A stretch of DNA of 64,000 nucleotides, taken from Humulus lupulus. Its lineage: Eukaryota; Streptophyta; Magnoliopsida; Rosales; Cannabaceae. Position 1 is the first letter of the stretch; each line of letters begins with the position of its first letter. The stretch lies in NCBI RefSeq assembly GCF_963169125.1, contig NC_084797.1, forward strand, positions 91,669,868 through 91,733,867, read 5' to 3'. The translations under genes were made by a program, and so were the position numbers. Shown one piece after another: positions 1 through 12,018 of this stretch. The notes under the pieces were generated by a model. It was not told the origin of the DNA, searched no databases, and saw nothing but the letters and a program-made list of their open reading frames with translations.

Positions 1-2410
1 TACTCTTTTCACCATCATGTTGGTGATTTGAACGTCCACGACCAGCGGATCGGAATGTGGGAACCGGACATGCTGGGCGTCGCTATCAGAGAAGGTTATC
101 TCACCATCCTCTGACCGAGCCTTCTTCGATGCCCTGTCCTCCACAGTCATCATCTCGATGTCCTGGTCGTGACGTAGGGTCCGAGCATATCATTCCCTCA
201 CCTCTCCACTACTTCCCGCGAGGTGCGGGCCTCCGCAGATGGTGAGTAAAGTGCCAGCTACGGGGTCAGGCTGCAAAGGTGGCGAGCGTTGGCGTGCGGG
301 CGCATGCTCGTTGCCACCTGGAGCCTCTCGTTGGGAATTTCCCGAGGCCCGTACATATCTTCTCAAGTGTCCTTGTCTAATAAGGAACTCGATTTCATCC
401 TTCAGCTGGTTGCATTCATTTGTATCATGTCCGTAGTCGTTATGATAGTGACAGAACTTGGTAGTGTCTCTCTTCGAAATATCTTTTCGAATGGGAGCAG
501 GTTTTTTGTAAGGCACACTGGAACTCGTGGCCTGATACACCTCTCCCTGAGACTCGACAAGGGCAGTGTAGTTAGTGAACTATGGTTCATAACGATTGCC
601 CTTGGCTCGTTTATTATCAGAGGTGGAAGGCTCATTATGCGGCCGTTTCCCCCCATTCTTGGAATTTCCATTGTCGTTCCCATTGTATTTGTCGTTGCCG
701 TTGGGGTTTGACCCATTGGTGGCTTTGGCGGGCTCGGCAGTCCCCTTATCCTTGCCTGGGGGTTTTCCTTCACTGGCGATGGCATCTTTGAGCTTGATGT
801 AGCGATCAGATCGATCCAAAAACTCTTGAGTTGTCTTAACTCCATGCTTTCTGAGGCTACTCCACAAAGGTATACGGCGCCTAACTCCTGCAGTTAGGGC
901 CATCATCTTTCCCTCGTCACCCACTGTTTTGGCTCCAACCGTTGCTCGCATGAAGCGCTGGACGTAATCCTTCAGTGGCTCTCCTTCTTGCTGGCGTATC
1001 TCGACCAGCTGATTTGGCTCAGTTGGGTGCACACGACCCACATAGAATTGTCCGTAAAACTCCTTTACGAACATCTCCCAAGAAACAATACTTGCAGGAG
1101 GGAATTTGAAAAACCACTCGTGTGCAGCATCAGAAAGTGTTGCAGGAAAGATCCTGCACTGAGCGTCTTTAGACACTTTCTGAATGTCCATTTGTATCTC
1201 AAATTTGTTGACAGGAGATACCGGGTCACCATACCCGTCAAAGTTTGGAAGCGTGGGCATCTTAAACTTGCTAGGAGTTTCTGCCATAGCTATCCTTTGA
1301 ACGAAAGGAGTGCCTCTTCTCCTATCGTACTCGATGTGAGACGTCCTTCCCCTGACCAGGCGTTGTACTACCTGGTTAAGGGCATCAATTTGGGCTTTCA
1401 CAGCTTCGGGAATCGCCAGGGCCTCTAGTGCTGGGGGAACGTACTTGTCGTGTCATTCCCGGCGATCGTTGAGTACGTCTCTTAAATCCTCGTCTCTTCA
1501 CCGCTGCTCGCTAGCTCCGAGTCGGTTAAAGACGTTATTTTTCCTGGGTTGCCCCCCAGCGTCACGTCTCTCGGGTTGGTCTTCTCTAGGTGGAGGGCTT
1601 CTGCCCCCACCACCTCTATCTTCATTTCTCCGACCGGCATTTCCTCTGCCTAAGTCGGCCTCATTATAACCATGGCCATCTCTGAACCTTGACCGACCTC
1701 CTCGAGCTGGAACTTCCCGAGCGTTAGAGGGTGGCATGTGTTGGTCGGTAGGTCCCCATGCATTATCATGCCGTGGGGGGGCCCGGACCGCAGAGCTTAT
1801 CTCTGAGTTCCTTCTGTTACCAAAAGGACGTTGCCCTCTGCTCGGTGGGTTCGGCTCTTCGCCCCTATGGCGTCTAGGACTGCGAGGCAGCTGCCCGGCC
1901 CTATTATGCCTTGGCTGTGGGGGAATGTCACGACCAGCCTATGATGGAGGCTACGCTTCAGGATCCCTTAGCGGGACATCGTCCTAAGGCACTGGTGGTT
2001 GCTCGGGCCTCTGGGGGCTCGAGGGCTGGATCGGCGGGCTAGGATTGGGACCCCTTTAGGCCCATTTGTAGGTTGATCAGGTTGTGAGGCAGGTGCAGCC
2101 TGATTCCTAGGGCTGCCATGGCCTCCCTCTGACGGCGGTCCATCTCTGCCTGTCTCTCACTCAATTCCTGGCGCTGTCGCTCAATTTCTTGTTGCTGCCG
2201 CGCCATAATCTCAGCAGCACTTTCTTGGCTGGCCCTCAGATTGGCCAGTTCATCCTGCAATACTCCCAGGGTATTCCTCAGTGTCTCGGAATCCAGTTCT
2301 TCCTCATCGAATTCCAAATGTGGCTCATCTTCTGTCACATTTGGAGGAGGAGGCAGTTGAGATGGTGCAACGCCAGTCGCCTGCCCAGTCTTCTTTGCGA
2401 TTTTCGCCAT
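1..2410 (-). pseudogene. Gag (family A), broken
   Basis: Decayed retrotransposon Gag. The first piece (2410-2039) begins MAKIAKKTGQATG and contains a Gln/Glu/Arg-rich coiled-coil-like stretch. The reading frame then shifts: the remaining pieces at 1737-1498, 1401-580 and 540-190 share one frame, separated by stop codons. The 1401-580 piece holds the capsid-like core (KMPTLPNFDGYGDP through the LKDYVQRF region). The 540-190 piece holds the zinc-knuckle variant CHYHNDYGHDTNEC, C-x2-H-x4-H-x4-C. The leftmost 60 bases encode residues resembling the start of the protease domain (QITNMMVKRV). No functional Gag can be made from this copy. Confidence 0.8.
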
Positions 2411-2435
2411 TACTGTTTCAACAATATTGTATCAA

Positions 2436-2454
2436 GCTCTCAGTGAAAGCACCA
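2436..2454 (-). promoter_or_regulatory. Primer-binding-site-like sequence, family A
   Basis: On the minus strand this reads TGGTGCTTTCACTGAGAGC, three bases inside the LTR edge. It begins with TGG, the complement of a tRNA CCA end. It differs by one base from the same site in E1 and E2 (22427-22445, 60100-60118). The primer tRNA is not identified. Confidence 0.6.
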
Positions 2455-2457
2455 GGA

Positions 2458-3041
2458 TGTTGACCCTGATTTTGGTCAACTGACACAGAGTCAGAAATGC
2501 TTGATGTGGACAGATATGTTAGAATGAATGTAATGACAAAAACAATAAAGCACACAAGAATTTATAGTGGTTCGGCCCCAGAAACTGGTAATAACCTACG
2601 TCCACTTGAGCTATTATTGATATGGGATTCAAAGGAGTGATCAAAGAACTAGGGTTCTATGAGTTTCACCGACCTCTGAATCATAAACAATATATTGGAA
2701 TGTATTAGCTCTAATTCTCTTGTAAATCTATACTCTCAAGTAATTAAAAAGAAAAAAAGTCCCCTCCCTTGAGCTACCCTTTTCTTATTTATAGGCTCAA
2801 GGAGGGTTACAGGAATCTATTACAGATATTATTTCCTAAATAATCGGATACTCAGGAAATCATGGGAGACAATCTCAGATATGATCATAACTGCACAAGA
2901 TTTTCTCCAAATATAGTGAGTATACGACCAAGCTGGTCGTGCATAACGTTTGAGCGTTGCACCATGGAGATCTTTCTGGTCGATGGTCGAACAAGACTTC
3001 CCCCAGGTGTCAGCCACGTGTACTAAACGCCTGCCATGTCA
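2458..3041 (-). repeat. 5' LTR of family A element
   Basis: The inner edge is clear: it begins TGTTGACCCTGATTTTGG directly after the primer-site spacer, as in E1/E2 whose LTRs begin TGTTGACGCGG. The outer edge is uncertain: a CA dinucleotide at 3036 or 3041 could end it, and the second LTR is not in the window. On the minus strand the sequence near 2791-2797 (TATAAATA-type) could be the LTR TATA box. Confidence 0.5.
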
Positions 3042-3043
3042 CC

Positions 3044-5316
3044 TGCAACGCCCTGGATAGCCAAGACCGTTACACTGTGTACTTATAAAGGTGCAAGACC
3101 CGCTAATCAAGTCATTAACCTAACAACGTGTCACTAAACATGTAAAAGCTAGGGTTAAAAAGATTTTGGTCTCAAAAGACTCATTTCATATATTTAAATT
3201 GTAGTAAACATGGGATCCCATAAGAAAACAAAGTTAAATTAAGTTTACAGACTCCCAAAAGTACATGAGTATTCACTGGCCATACTAAGGCAAAACAAAC
3301 AGTCTTTAGGTTTCACGTCCTTGCTTAGACCTCAACCGTTGCAGCCGAGCACCTGGCTATGTACATTCCGCTCACTGAGCTCTCCAGTCAAGGCTGGTCC
3401 AATTTTCCCTTGCCTTTACCTGCACCACGTAGCACCCGTGAGCCAAGGCCCAACAAGAAAACATTATATACAACTCAGACAATAATAATAGACAATCAAC
3501 TTATTAGGCATGTAATTCCCATCAGATAACTCACAACAGATATTCAGCACATACATTCAGATTCAAGATACAATTTATCACGTATTACGCTCATATCACA
3601 TAATATTCAGGGTCGACGACTTAGGCCGCACCCTCTGTTTAACCCACTGACTCCGGCCCGCTTAAACCGAGCTCAGTGCATAATAAGCTGTCCTCGGCTA
3701 CCAGTGGCCGAGCTGCGCCCTGTGTGCTAGTGAAACCATTGGCACCCTTAGGCCGTTGGTTCACCAAATAGCTTGCATGGCATAATACCATCTTTTCAAG
3801 CATTTACAATAGGGAGCCCTTAGTCCCGTCACATATATTCAACCAGGTGCAGTTTTCTTACCTTTAGTCTGTGCGGTTATTGAATTACAAGCAACGCCTC
3901 TCGAGCACGATCCGTTCCCGAGCCTAAGCCTTTATCGCCTAGTCACAACCATAGTATAGGGTTCCATTAATACTCCAATATAGGTTTCTAGTTACAAAAC
4001 TAACTCCCGGGATTCCAAATTCCACCAAGCACGGTGGTGAAACTGGACCCAAGCACACTAGACCACTTCCCCATGCCTAAAGCCCTTAAAAACTCATGTG
4101 TGCAACCAAGGGCTACGGCCCCTGAAGCCTAGCCGCGGCCCTTCCCCAAAACAGAACCAACACCACCCCTGAAGGAGGACACGCGCCGCGGCGCTTGCCT
4201 TTGGCTGAGCCTCTTTGGCTCCTCTGCATGCTAGGGCCGCAGCGCTCTAGAACAGAGACGCGACCCTCCCCTTCGAACCCAGAATTTACACCATTTCAAA
4301 GCTCAAAACCTTAGCCACAACCACCCTTAAGCTCCCTACTTCAACACCTAACAAATCCAACACCTTTAACATGACTTAAACAACTTAATTCCATAGAAAA
4401 CTCAACCCATCACACACTAATCTTCTCTTTTCAATTTCTGAAACTCAAGAGCTATAAACACTCAAACCAGCCATTCAAACCCAATTTAAAACCTCTAAAC
4501 CATGAGTTGCAACTTACCTTTTCTGTTGAATCACTTCACCAAGCCAAAGCCAAGCTAAGTCCCCAAGTTTCCTCCTTAATTCTGCCTTAAGACTTCAAAA
4601 CTTGACCAAAACCCAGCTAGAACTCAGAATTCAACCACAGAAAAGAAGATTAGATGCTTACCTTAATCCCTGTTTTAGTTCTTGATTTACTCCTGAGCTA
4701 AACCTCCAAATCCTCACCACAAATCCCAGAAATTCCAGCTTGTTCCCCTTAGTTTTCTGTGTTTCCTCCCTTCCCTTTGTTTTCCTTGAGCGTGAGAGAG
4801 AGAGAGCTGAGATAAAAGTGTTTAGTCGGTTTGTATTTCCTAAAGGCTTCCTTATGTCTATCTCACACATTAAGTTAATCCCGAGGCTCGGGGTGCCGGA
4901 ACCGTCCCCGAGGCCAAAATGGTAAAATCCCCCAATATTCCCGCCTAGACATCCTAACCTCAAATATATCTCCATATATTTATTTTCATGACCCGATAGT
5001 CCAGATCATTACCCGCTATCTAAAGAAATACCCCCGACTTATCCAAAGTCATATCTTAAGTCCCGTTGTGACTTCCCCCGCTATCTGACCCTAGAATCGT
5101 CCCGAGTCGTGCTCTGCGAACTTGTCCACATAATAATGTGGTTCTCACATATATCACATATTTATTTCATATCACATTACCACATAATATCATCGATTAT
5201 CATATAAGCATTACTAAACATATAATTACTCATTTAAACCACAATTATTCCATTAATGCCCTCTTGGCACACTAATCAAGGCCCTTAAGCCTTATTATCG
5301 ATTTTGGGTCGTTACA
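3044..5316 (-). mobile_element. Solo LTR, Tekay/Del-like, 2.3 kb
   Basis: A complete LTR without internal region. It is bounded by TG and CA and flanked by the 5-bp duplication tcacc (3039-3043 and 5317-5321), the signature of LTR-LTR recombination. On the minus strand it starts TGTAACGACCCAAAATCG and ends in a form of GGGCGTTGCA. It shares conserved blocks with the other long LTRs here, for example the block around 3411-3460 (minus strand TGTTGGGCCTTGGCTCACGG) and the AAGGTAAGAAAACTGCACC block near 3845-3865. A GC-rich module lies at 4130-4260. Confidence 0.85.
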
Positions 5317-5321
5317 TCACC

Positions 5322-7624
5322 CATACCTATTTTTTGGATAACAGTGTTGTACCCCACAATGGATGAAGGGATAAGGACTAGATTTTCTACATGGGATGTC
5401 GAGTTGACGGTAATGTCGCTTAGACACTGTTAGGGTGGAGTAATGACTGGGTTGGTCCAGAACCTGTGATTGATAAGTAGCAGATGTACTTCTATGAATA
5501 AACGGTGAAAACTTGAAAGAATATTTTGTAGGAATGGTGAAGAATCCTACTATTTTGGCATATATAGGTTAAGACATGTCAATCAGATGAGTAATCCGAT
5601 GGATGTTGGCGTTGAGGGGAAGATGCGGGACGAGCCTTAGGTTACCCCTTTACGATTATTGTATCCAGGAAGTTGAATACTGGGAGGCGCACGAACTAAT
5701 CTTTTAGTAAGTGTGAGATGATAATCAGAAGCTAGAAGGGCTATTATGAGTCTAGGGTATCCTGAAGTTAGTATGAAGGAATATAATTATGGACCCTAAA
5801 GGTGGATCACCTATGATTGCAGATGAGGTGAGTGGATGCGAAAAGTTGTGACTTCACCTATAGGGCTAACACACTATGGTTGGTGTGAGTGAGATATCAA
5901 AAGAGGGAGTGTGTACGAAAAGAGACCGTATGTACCCACTAGACACCAAAGTCGACAGTGTTAGATTGAGACCCTTAGGTTCTCAGGTTCGGGAAAAGGG
6001 TCATAGAGGGTGATGAGTATAAGATTGGAATTTATAATTAATGATTACCTTCAGACAACTAATAACCTAAAGGAATGCCTCAGACTTTGAGTGTTTTACT
6101 TCGAATATATGAGTTTTGGGACATTGAGGTAAATACAGTCCCTAGAATGGATTGTCACGATGATGAATGTCAGTCGATGGCTAGAGTGGCTCTGAGTAAG
6201 ATATTATGAGATAGGGAATGAGAAATACTTATTCCGAGAAAAAAAAAACCAAGGACAGGAAGTATCCTGGTTCAAAATTGGTTTAAAGGACCAATAAAGT
6301 TATTAAGGATTGTTAGGGCAGAGTGTCTGTTTTATTGAAGGATATAAGAGTTCGCAAATTTGAGTATAGGAATGTAGGGTTCTAGGATTGGAGCCTTTGT
6401 GCTTCTTCGAATATTGTGGACTAAGAAGGGTAAAGGAGTTTGGGAAAGGAAGAAGGAAATTTGACCCTAGATTTGCATAGATCTGAAAGATCCTAATAAG
6501 GACTAGGCCAGAGGACTATAGTTTAGCCTTACCCCAGCATGGGTAGAGGTTCATGAGGTGTTACTGGTGCCAATGTTAAGGGAAGAAGTGTTGAGTACTA
6601 CCCCTGATCGAGCGAAGCGGCCCTGGAATTTCAGGGGAATTTATTGTGCAATGAAAAACTAGTGGAACTCTGAATACAAGAGATAAAGTCATACAGATTA
6701 AGACTATCCTTCTTGTGAAGGTATTGCAAGTAATGGCAAGGTAAAGGACCTGACTCTGGGGTCATAGTCAGTTTGGGAAAAAGGTCATTAAGGGCGATGA
6801 GTATAAGATTGGAATTTAGAATTAATGATTACCTTCAAACAACTGATAACCTGAAGGAATGACTCAGACTTTGAGTGTTTTACTTCGAATTTATGAGCTT
6901 TGGGACATTCAGGTAAATACAGCCCCTAGAATGGATTGTCACGAAGATGAATGTCAGTCGACGGCTAGAGTGGCTCTAAGTAAGATATTATGAGATAGGG
7001 AACGAGAAATACTTATTCCGAGAAAAAAAAACCAGGGACAGGAAGTATCCTAGTTCATAATTGGTTTAAAGGACCAATAAAATTATTAAGGATTGTTAGG
7101 GCAGAGTGTCTGTTTTATTGAAGGATATAAGAGTTTGCAAATTTGAGTATAGGAACGTAGGGTTCCAAGATTGGAGACTTTGTGCTTCTCCGAATATTGT
7201 GGACTAAGAAGGGTAAAGGAGTTTGGGAAAGGAAGAAGGAATTTTGACCCTAGATTTGGATAGATCTGAAAGATCCTAATAAGGACTAGGCCAGAGGACT
7301 ACAATTTAGCCTTACCTTAGCATGGGTAAGGCTCATGAGGTGTTACTGGTGCCAATGTTAAGGGAAGAAGTGTTGAGTACTACCCCTGATCGAGCGAAGC
7401 GGCCCTGGAATTTCAGGGGAAATTATTGTGCAATGAAAAACCAGTGGAACTCTGAATACAAGAGATAAAGTCATACATATTAAGACTATCCTTCTTGTGA
7501 AGGTATTGCAAGTAGTGGCAAGGTAAAGGACCTAACTCTGGGGTCATAGTCAGGTTTGCAGAATTGGTATCCCGAGATGTTTGAATAAATTTCGAGGACG
7601 AAATTTTAATAATGAGGGTATAGT
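5322..7624 (+). pseudogene. Decayed Tekay/Del-like pol, integrase region (element T1)
   Basis: No open frame longer than about 60 codons runs on the plus strand, but short frame-shifted stretches resemble the C-terminal half of a plant chromovirus integrase (for example around 6080-6180 and 6860-6990, TQTLSVLLRIYELWD-like). A purine-rich tract (aatgagggtatag) lies just before the LTR that starts at 7625, as expected for a 3' end. It therefore reads as the 3' part of an old plus-strand element whose 5' part was lost or displaced when family A inserted. The interval contains a 784-bp tandem duplication. Confidence 0.55.
5990..7555 (+). repeat. 784-bp tandem duplication inside decayed pol
   Basis: Two successive copies, starting near 5990 and 6774, are alike over nearly their whole length. 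GATGAGTATAAGATTGGAAT occurs at 6012 and again at 6796, and the run GTACTACCCCTGATCGAGCG occurs in both. The copies differ by scattered substitutions, so the duplication is not recent. It lies inside an already retroelement-derived region. Confidence 0.9.
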
Positions 7625-8086
7625 TGTAACTTCCCAAATTTGTTATTAAGGTTGAGTGCCTTGATACAGTGCCTGGAGGGCCTAATTGGGATTATATGAT
7701 CGATTAATGGGTTATACATGTGATATATGTGTATTAGCATGTGATTATGTGGATTATGATTAGAAATGCATGTGTTAGGTGAATTAAATATGGATGTGGG
7801 CCCATTTTCATTAATAAGGGCATATTTGTAATTTTGGCCCGTTGAGGGCATAAATGTAAGTTATGTATGTGTTATGATTGAGACCACATTATTGTGTAGA
7901 TATAACTAAGATGTGTGATACGAGACGGTCCTAAGGAGCGGAGTAGCGGAATAGTCACAACGGGGTCGAATACCGGTTCGGGGTAAGCCTAGGGGTATTT
8001 TGGGAACATAGTATGTGTTCGGAATTTATCGAGTAACGGGTAGCTATTTCGCGATTATTTAAGTATGTCAGAGTTAATTGGGGATC
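7625..8086 (+). repeat. 3' LTR of T1, left piece
   Basis: Starts TGTAACTTCCCAAATTTG after a purine tract. It is interrupted at 8086 by the minus-strand solo LTR and continues at 23445. The two pieces add up to about 2.18 kb, in line with the other LTRs of this type here. Confidence 0.8.
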
Positions 8087-10259
8087 TATAACGCCCTACT
8101 ACCTTAGAGCCGTTACTTAGTGAGTTTAAAAATAGAAATCGTGCTTTTGACTGACTTTAAGTGGTTTCTAAAACCAAAAGTGTGAATAAATCAGAATTTA
8201 AGGCTGTACTCTTTGAAAATGTTTAGTTTCATTGAAAATGTTAAGTATCAAACATCTGGGATCCCAAAATAAGGTTTACAAATTATTTACAACTCAAAAA
8301 TAGATTTACACCAGGTTAACTATCAAAAGAATGGATTAATACAGCCATTTACAAAATGCCCCCAACCAAAGCAGTCGGGCAGGCCGAACATGTATGCGCC
8401 GCCCCCACGCTCTCCATACTCATGGCCGGTTGACTGACTCCTTGCTTTTACCTGCCACACGGAGCACCCGTGAGCCGAAGCCCAGCAAGAAAACCCAAAT
8501 AGTACATAACATATGCAAATAATATAGCTGGCATAATTCACAGATAAATGGGAAAACCATCAGATTAAACAAGCACGGCCATGCCGCCCCAGAGGCCTTA
8601 CCAAAGCTTGGGGTCTCGGTCCTCACCGTAGGATAACTCATGTACCCCTTGGGTCCCACCCTGGCTATAGCATCCCATGTGCTGAGCGTTACTTCCGGCC
8701 CCACTGCCGTATCCAGCCTATGCCGCTCTCGGCCTTAGCCGTTCATTCCATTATAATCACACATATAATACATTCAGAAATAACCATTCAAACATACAAT
8801 AGTTCATCTAAGATTACACCTTTGCACACAATACAATCTAGGGTCGTGCCCTGCAATCACACAGTGGGCCCATGCCCTATTCTCGGATGTTCCGGTTTTC
8901 TTACCTTTAGATTCGGTAGCCTTGATCACCTGACTCCTTGAGCACGATCCTATCCGAGCCCTAGCGCTTACCTAAGCAAAATTCACAAGTCAAAGTCATC
9001 ACCAACCTCAAGTCACAAACCTAGCCTCGGGACTAATCCCGAGCCCCCGGGAAGTCCTAGATCCCCAAAACAAAGTGGCGGAATCGAGCCCCGAACCCTA
9101 GGTCAAAATCCCTTCACAAAAGCCCAAAAATCCCCTCTGTGAACAGTGCAGCGCTACAGCGCTCAAAAGAGGGCGCTGTAGCGCTACAAGCAGAACCACC
9201 CCACCAGAACAGGGGCTAGTGCTACAGCGCCCCCTGACTAGCGCTGTAGCGCTAGTTGCAGCCAGACCAAACCCAAAATCGTATCTTGTGATTTTCTTCT
9301 CCCATTTCAACTCCGAACTTGCCCAAACCTTTTCCAAACCCAAAAACACACATAACCACACCTCACACTCATCCCTAGCATCCCATGAACTCAATCCCTA
9401 GCTCAAGCAACCCAAAACTCAAAATCTAACACAATGAACCCAAAAACCAGAAAATTCACTCAAACAACAAGGATAGGGTCTTAGAAATCATACCGTGGGT
9501 GGAATTTCGACCTTGAATTGAACCCTAGACCTCCTTGGCTTGCACCTTCACAACCTTGACCTGTTTTCCCCAAAAACCCCATCCATTTAGCTCAAAAACA
9601 CAATCCAAACCAGTCAAGCCCTAAAACAGAAAATCCCCAAGAACTTACCTCAATTTCTGATGTGATCTTGCTAACCCCTTGCCAATCCTCAAGCCTAGCT
9701 TAGGATCCTTGATGCTCAGCCTACCCTGTCTCTCCACTGAGCTTGACTCCAAGAAAAATGAAGGAAATTGGTTGGGAGAGCCACAAACCGTTCTTTTGGA
9801 GCAAAAACCCCTTAAGCTTTTCTCTCTTTTTCTTTTCTCTTCTTCTTTCTTTCTTTTTCAGCCTATAACCCTTTTTTTTTTCTACAAAATCCACTAAGTA
9901 TAAAGCCCTTCTTTAATTTATCTCTTACAAGCCTAATGACCAAAATGCCCTCCCTTAATAATTCTAAACCTTTATGCCCATAAGGGGGCATTTTAGTCCT
10001 ATTACCCAAATTCCCACTAATTCCTCAAGTATTCCTAATAATTCCCGCTCGCTACCCAATACCTGATTAATCATCAAATATACATTCCTCATCATCAAGA
10101 TTAACCTCAATATATTTCCAAATTCTCATTAAAACTCCCCAGGCTTAACCCAAGCCGGGTATAGATTCCCGCATTGACTTTTGCGCTAACCCGCTCACTC
10201 TAGGATCGTCTCGAGTCATGGATCACCGATATCAACACAAAACATGCCCAAAATGGCCA
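8087..10259 (-). mobile_element. Solo LTR hosting E1, left piece
   Basis: Minus-strand Tekay-like LTR inserted in the T1 LTR. The duplication ggatc is present at 8082-8086 and 23440-23444. Its terminal TG has become TA on the plus strand (tataacgccctac). It is interrupted by E1 after 10259 and resumes at 23229, giving about 2.38 kb in total. It contains the conserved block at about 8451-8500 (GAGCACCCGTGAGCCGAAGC), the block near 8892-8912, and two strong GC-rich hairpins at 9148-9262. Confidence 0.88.
9148..9262. repeat. Pair of GC-rich hairpins in the solo LTR
   Basis: AGCGCTACAGCGC is followed after about ten bases by its reverse complement GCGCTGTAGCGCT, a 13-bp perfect stem. A second, similar pair follows (TAGTGCTACAGCGC with GCGCTGTAGCGCTA). 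They stand out in otherwise AT-rich LTR sequence. Function unknown. Confidence 0.85.
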
Positions 10260-11034
10260 TGTTGGCGCGGTTCTTCGGCAACAGATAATTAAGAGAAGAA
10301 GAGAAAGAAATTAGTACTAAAAGTAGAACCGTCACAGATATGAAATCTTTGGGGCAAGAACTAGGTGACTTGAGACACGTTTTTAAGTGGTTCGAAGGTT
10401 AAAATCCTTCTACTCAACTAGTCAATATTATTGATATTCTCTGGGTAATTGGTTTACAAAGTATATAGTTCTTAAAAGACTATTTTTCCAACCCCTATCA
10501 ACTCCCAGGGTCTCCATATTTATAGGAGAAGGCACCTGGAAGTTGGTAGGGAGGTCATCCCGTGACCTTACCATTTGTCATATCAAGTCTGTGATATTCA
10601 TGATTAATTCCTAAACCTGACACACAAGTGTGGTCTAATCAGTATGGAAGGAGAAAATGGGCCGCACGGCCCAACTCGTCCGTGGGTGTCTGAATACGCA
10701 CGTTCCTGCTGCGTGTCTGAGAAGTCAGGGGGATATCGGACACGTGATGGCAGGAATATGCACGTTTATCTTGCGTGTTGACTTCCCATAAGGTCAGAGC
10801 TTCCTGAGAAGCTCGCTACCGGAGCAATCCATAACCCGAGCTTATCCGTCCGTGGTCGCCGGATGTTATTCCCAGCTCCTGGTGCAACAAGCGCGAGCTG
10901 GAAACAGGACCCCCTCGAGCTAGAAAGGGCCCGGCCTGGAAATAGAGCCTCTGGCCTGTGGGAGCCTCGGACTAAATCATGTTTAGTCCAAGGCCCGTCC
11001 TGCTAAACAGCCCACGTGAAAACCAGGGCGTACA
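10260..11034 (-). repeat. 3' LTR of E1
   Basis: 775 bp, bounded by TG and CA, almost identical to 22449-23223. The minus-strand TATAAATA motif (10517-10524) is the likely promoter core. The terminal CpG of TGTTGACGCGG has changed context here (TGTTGGCGCGG). Confidence 0.95.
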
Positions 11035-11048
11035 TCTGCCCCCCAAGC
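11035..11048 (-). promoter_or_regulatory. Polypurine tract of E1
   Basis: The minus strand reads GCTTGGGGGGCAGA directly before the 3' LTR, the place where plus-strand DNA priming occurs in LTR retrotransposons. The same tract is in E2 at 49285-49298. Confidence 0.85.
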
Positions 11049-11284
11049 TCCTGCTCGTGGTCCATGACGTCAGATATGGGAGACCACAGTAGGGGCTTTT
11101 AGACTTCCCCCACAACCCTTCGTATTCCATGCTTTTCGCAGGCGTCTCATACGTGGAACGCCGTGGGTGGCGACGGTACACTCTACGAGAACCGCATTAA
11201 ATGGCCTAGCCTACTGTCCAGCCGTCGTTTCACATTTCGAGTGGAGGGTCTCCCAAGAGCCTTTTACACGTGATCCTTCCCTTG

Positions 11285-11292
11285 TATAAAAG
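11285..11292 (+). promoter_or_regulatory. TATA box of the E1 antisense gene
   Basis: TATAAAAG on the plus strand, within TTGTATAAAAGGG, is followed after about 30 bases by a pyrimidine-rich leader and then an intron donor. E2 keeps the same element (49552-49560, TATATAAAA) and the flanking CACGTGATCCTTCCCTT-type sequence. It points to a separate pol II promoter reading against gag-pol. Confidence 0.7.
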
Positions 11293-11514
11293 GGAGTGGT
11301 CATCCCACGCACGGGCCACCTTACCATTCAAAACCTCTCAAATTTCCTTCTTTTCTCTTTGACCTTCCGAAGAAAAAAAACCCTCATTTCCATTGCTCTC
11401 ATCTTCTCCGTTCACGAAGATTAAGCGTACGAGTTCCTTCAAAGCCTTGGAGACCACTGTGCCAACGAAGCTCCTACCCGCGCAGCAACCTCGCTCACCA
11501 TCTAACCATATACT

Positions 11515-12010
11515 GTAAGTCTTCTGTCCCTGTTTATTTTTGAAAGCATGCCACTGTAGCTTAGGTAAAGATTTTTACTGTAGCCACATGCAGAGGTTTT
11601 CTGGGTCGCGCGGATATGGAGGGTGACAGCCCTTCTTGGATTAGGGCACACTTGCCATGGGACATCGCCTTAGAATATGGGTTCCATGGTTCTTTCTTAG
11701 GAACAATTTCTGGGTAGGATCCTTAGGAATTTTGGGTGCAAAAACCGGGTAGCTTAGGGAATACGCCTTAAAAGCGGTTTTGCCACGCCTTGCCTGTTGA
11801 AACTTTCCCCCCAAGGCAATTTTTTACCCTGAGTCCTCTAACACACGAATTCCGAGTAATCTGGGATCTGTTGAGGGCATAGGCGCATGTTCCTTGGAAC
11901 GCGTGGCACCACTCTCCACGGGCTGGGCTTACCCCAGCTCGTGTACTTAATACTTGCCTCACTCTCCTGCTTGGGTCGCCTTTTCTAAAGTGTTTTCTTT
12001 TGTTCGATAG
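11515..12010 (+). other. Predicted 5' UTR intron of the E1 antisense gene
   Basis: Donor ACTGTAAGT (GT at 11515) and acceptor TTCGATAG (ends 12010), eight bases before the ATG at 12019. The interior is T-rich on the plus strand and has stops in all frames. E2 has matching sites at 49789 and 50281. Long leader introns are common in plant genes. Prediction only. Confidence 0.6.
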
Positions 12011-12018
12011 GCGACCAG

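Larger units (their letters stand above)
1..3041 (-). mobile_element. Tat-like Ty3/gypsy element, family A, 5' part only
   Basis: This is the 5' end of a minus-strand LTR retrotransposon whose pol and 3' LTR lie beyond the left edge. In element order, reading leftwards, there is a 5' LTR (2458 to about 3041), a primer-binding-site-like sequence (2436-2454), gag (2410 down to about 190), and the first codons of the protease region at the extreme left edge. Gag has the same layout as E1/E2: Pro/Arg-rich N-terminus, capsid-like core, and a C-x2-H-x4-H-x4-C knuckle. Sequence is clearly different, so this is a separate family. It abuts decayed Tekay-like DNA, suggesting it inserted there. The target duplication cannot be checked because the other end is outside the window. 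Confidence 0.8.

Noticed and set aside
4658..4975. Minus-strand 105-codon frame
   Set aside because: It lies inside a solo LTR and shows no known domain.
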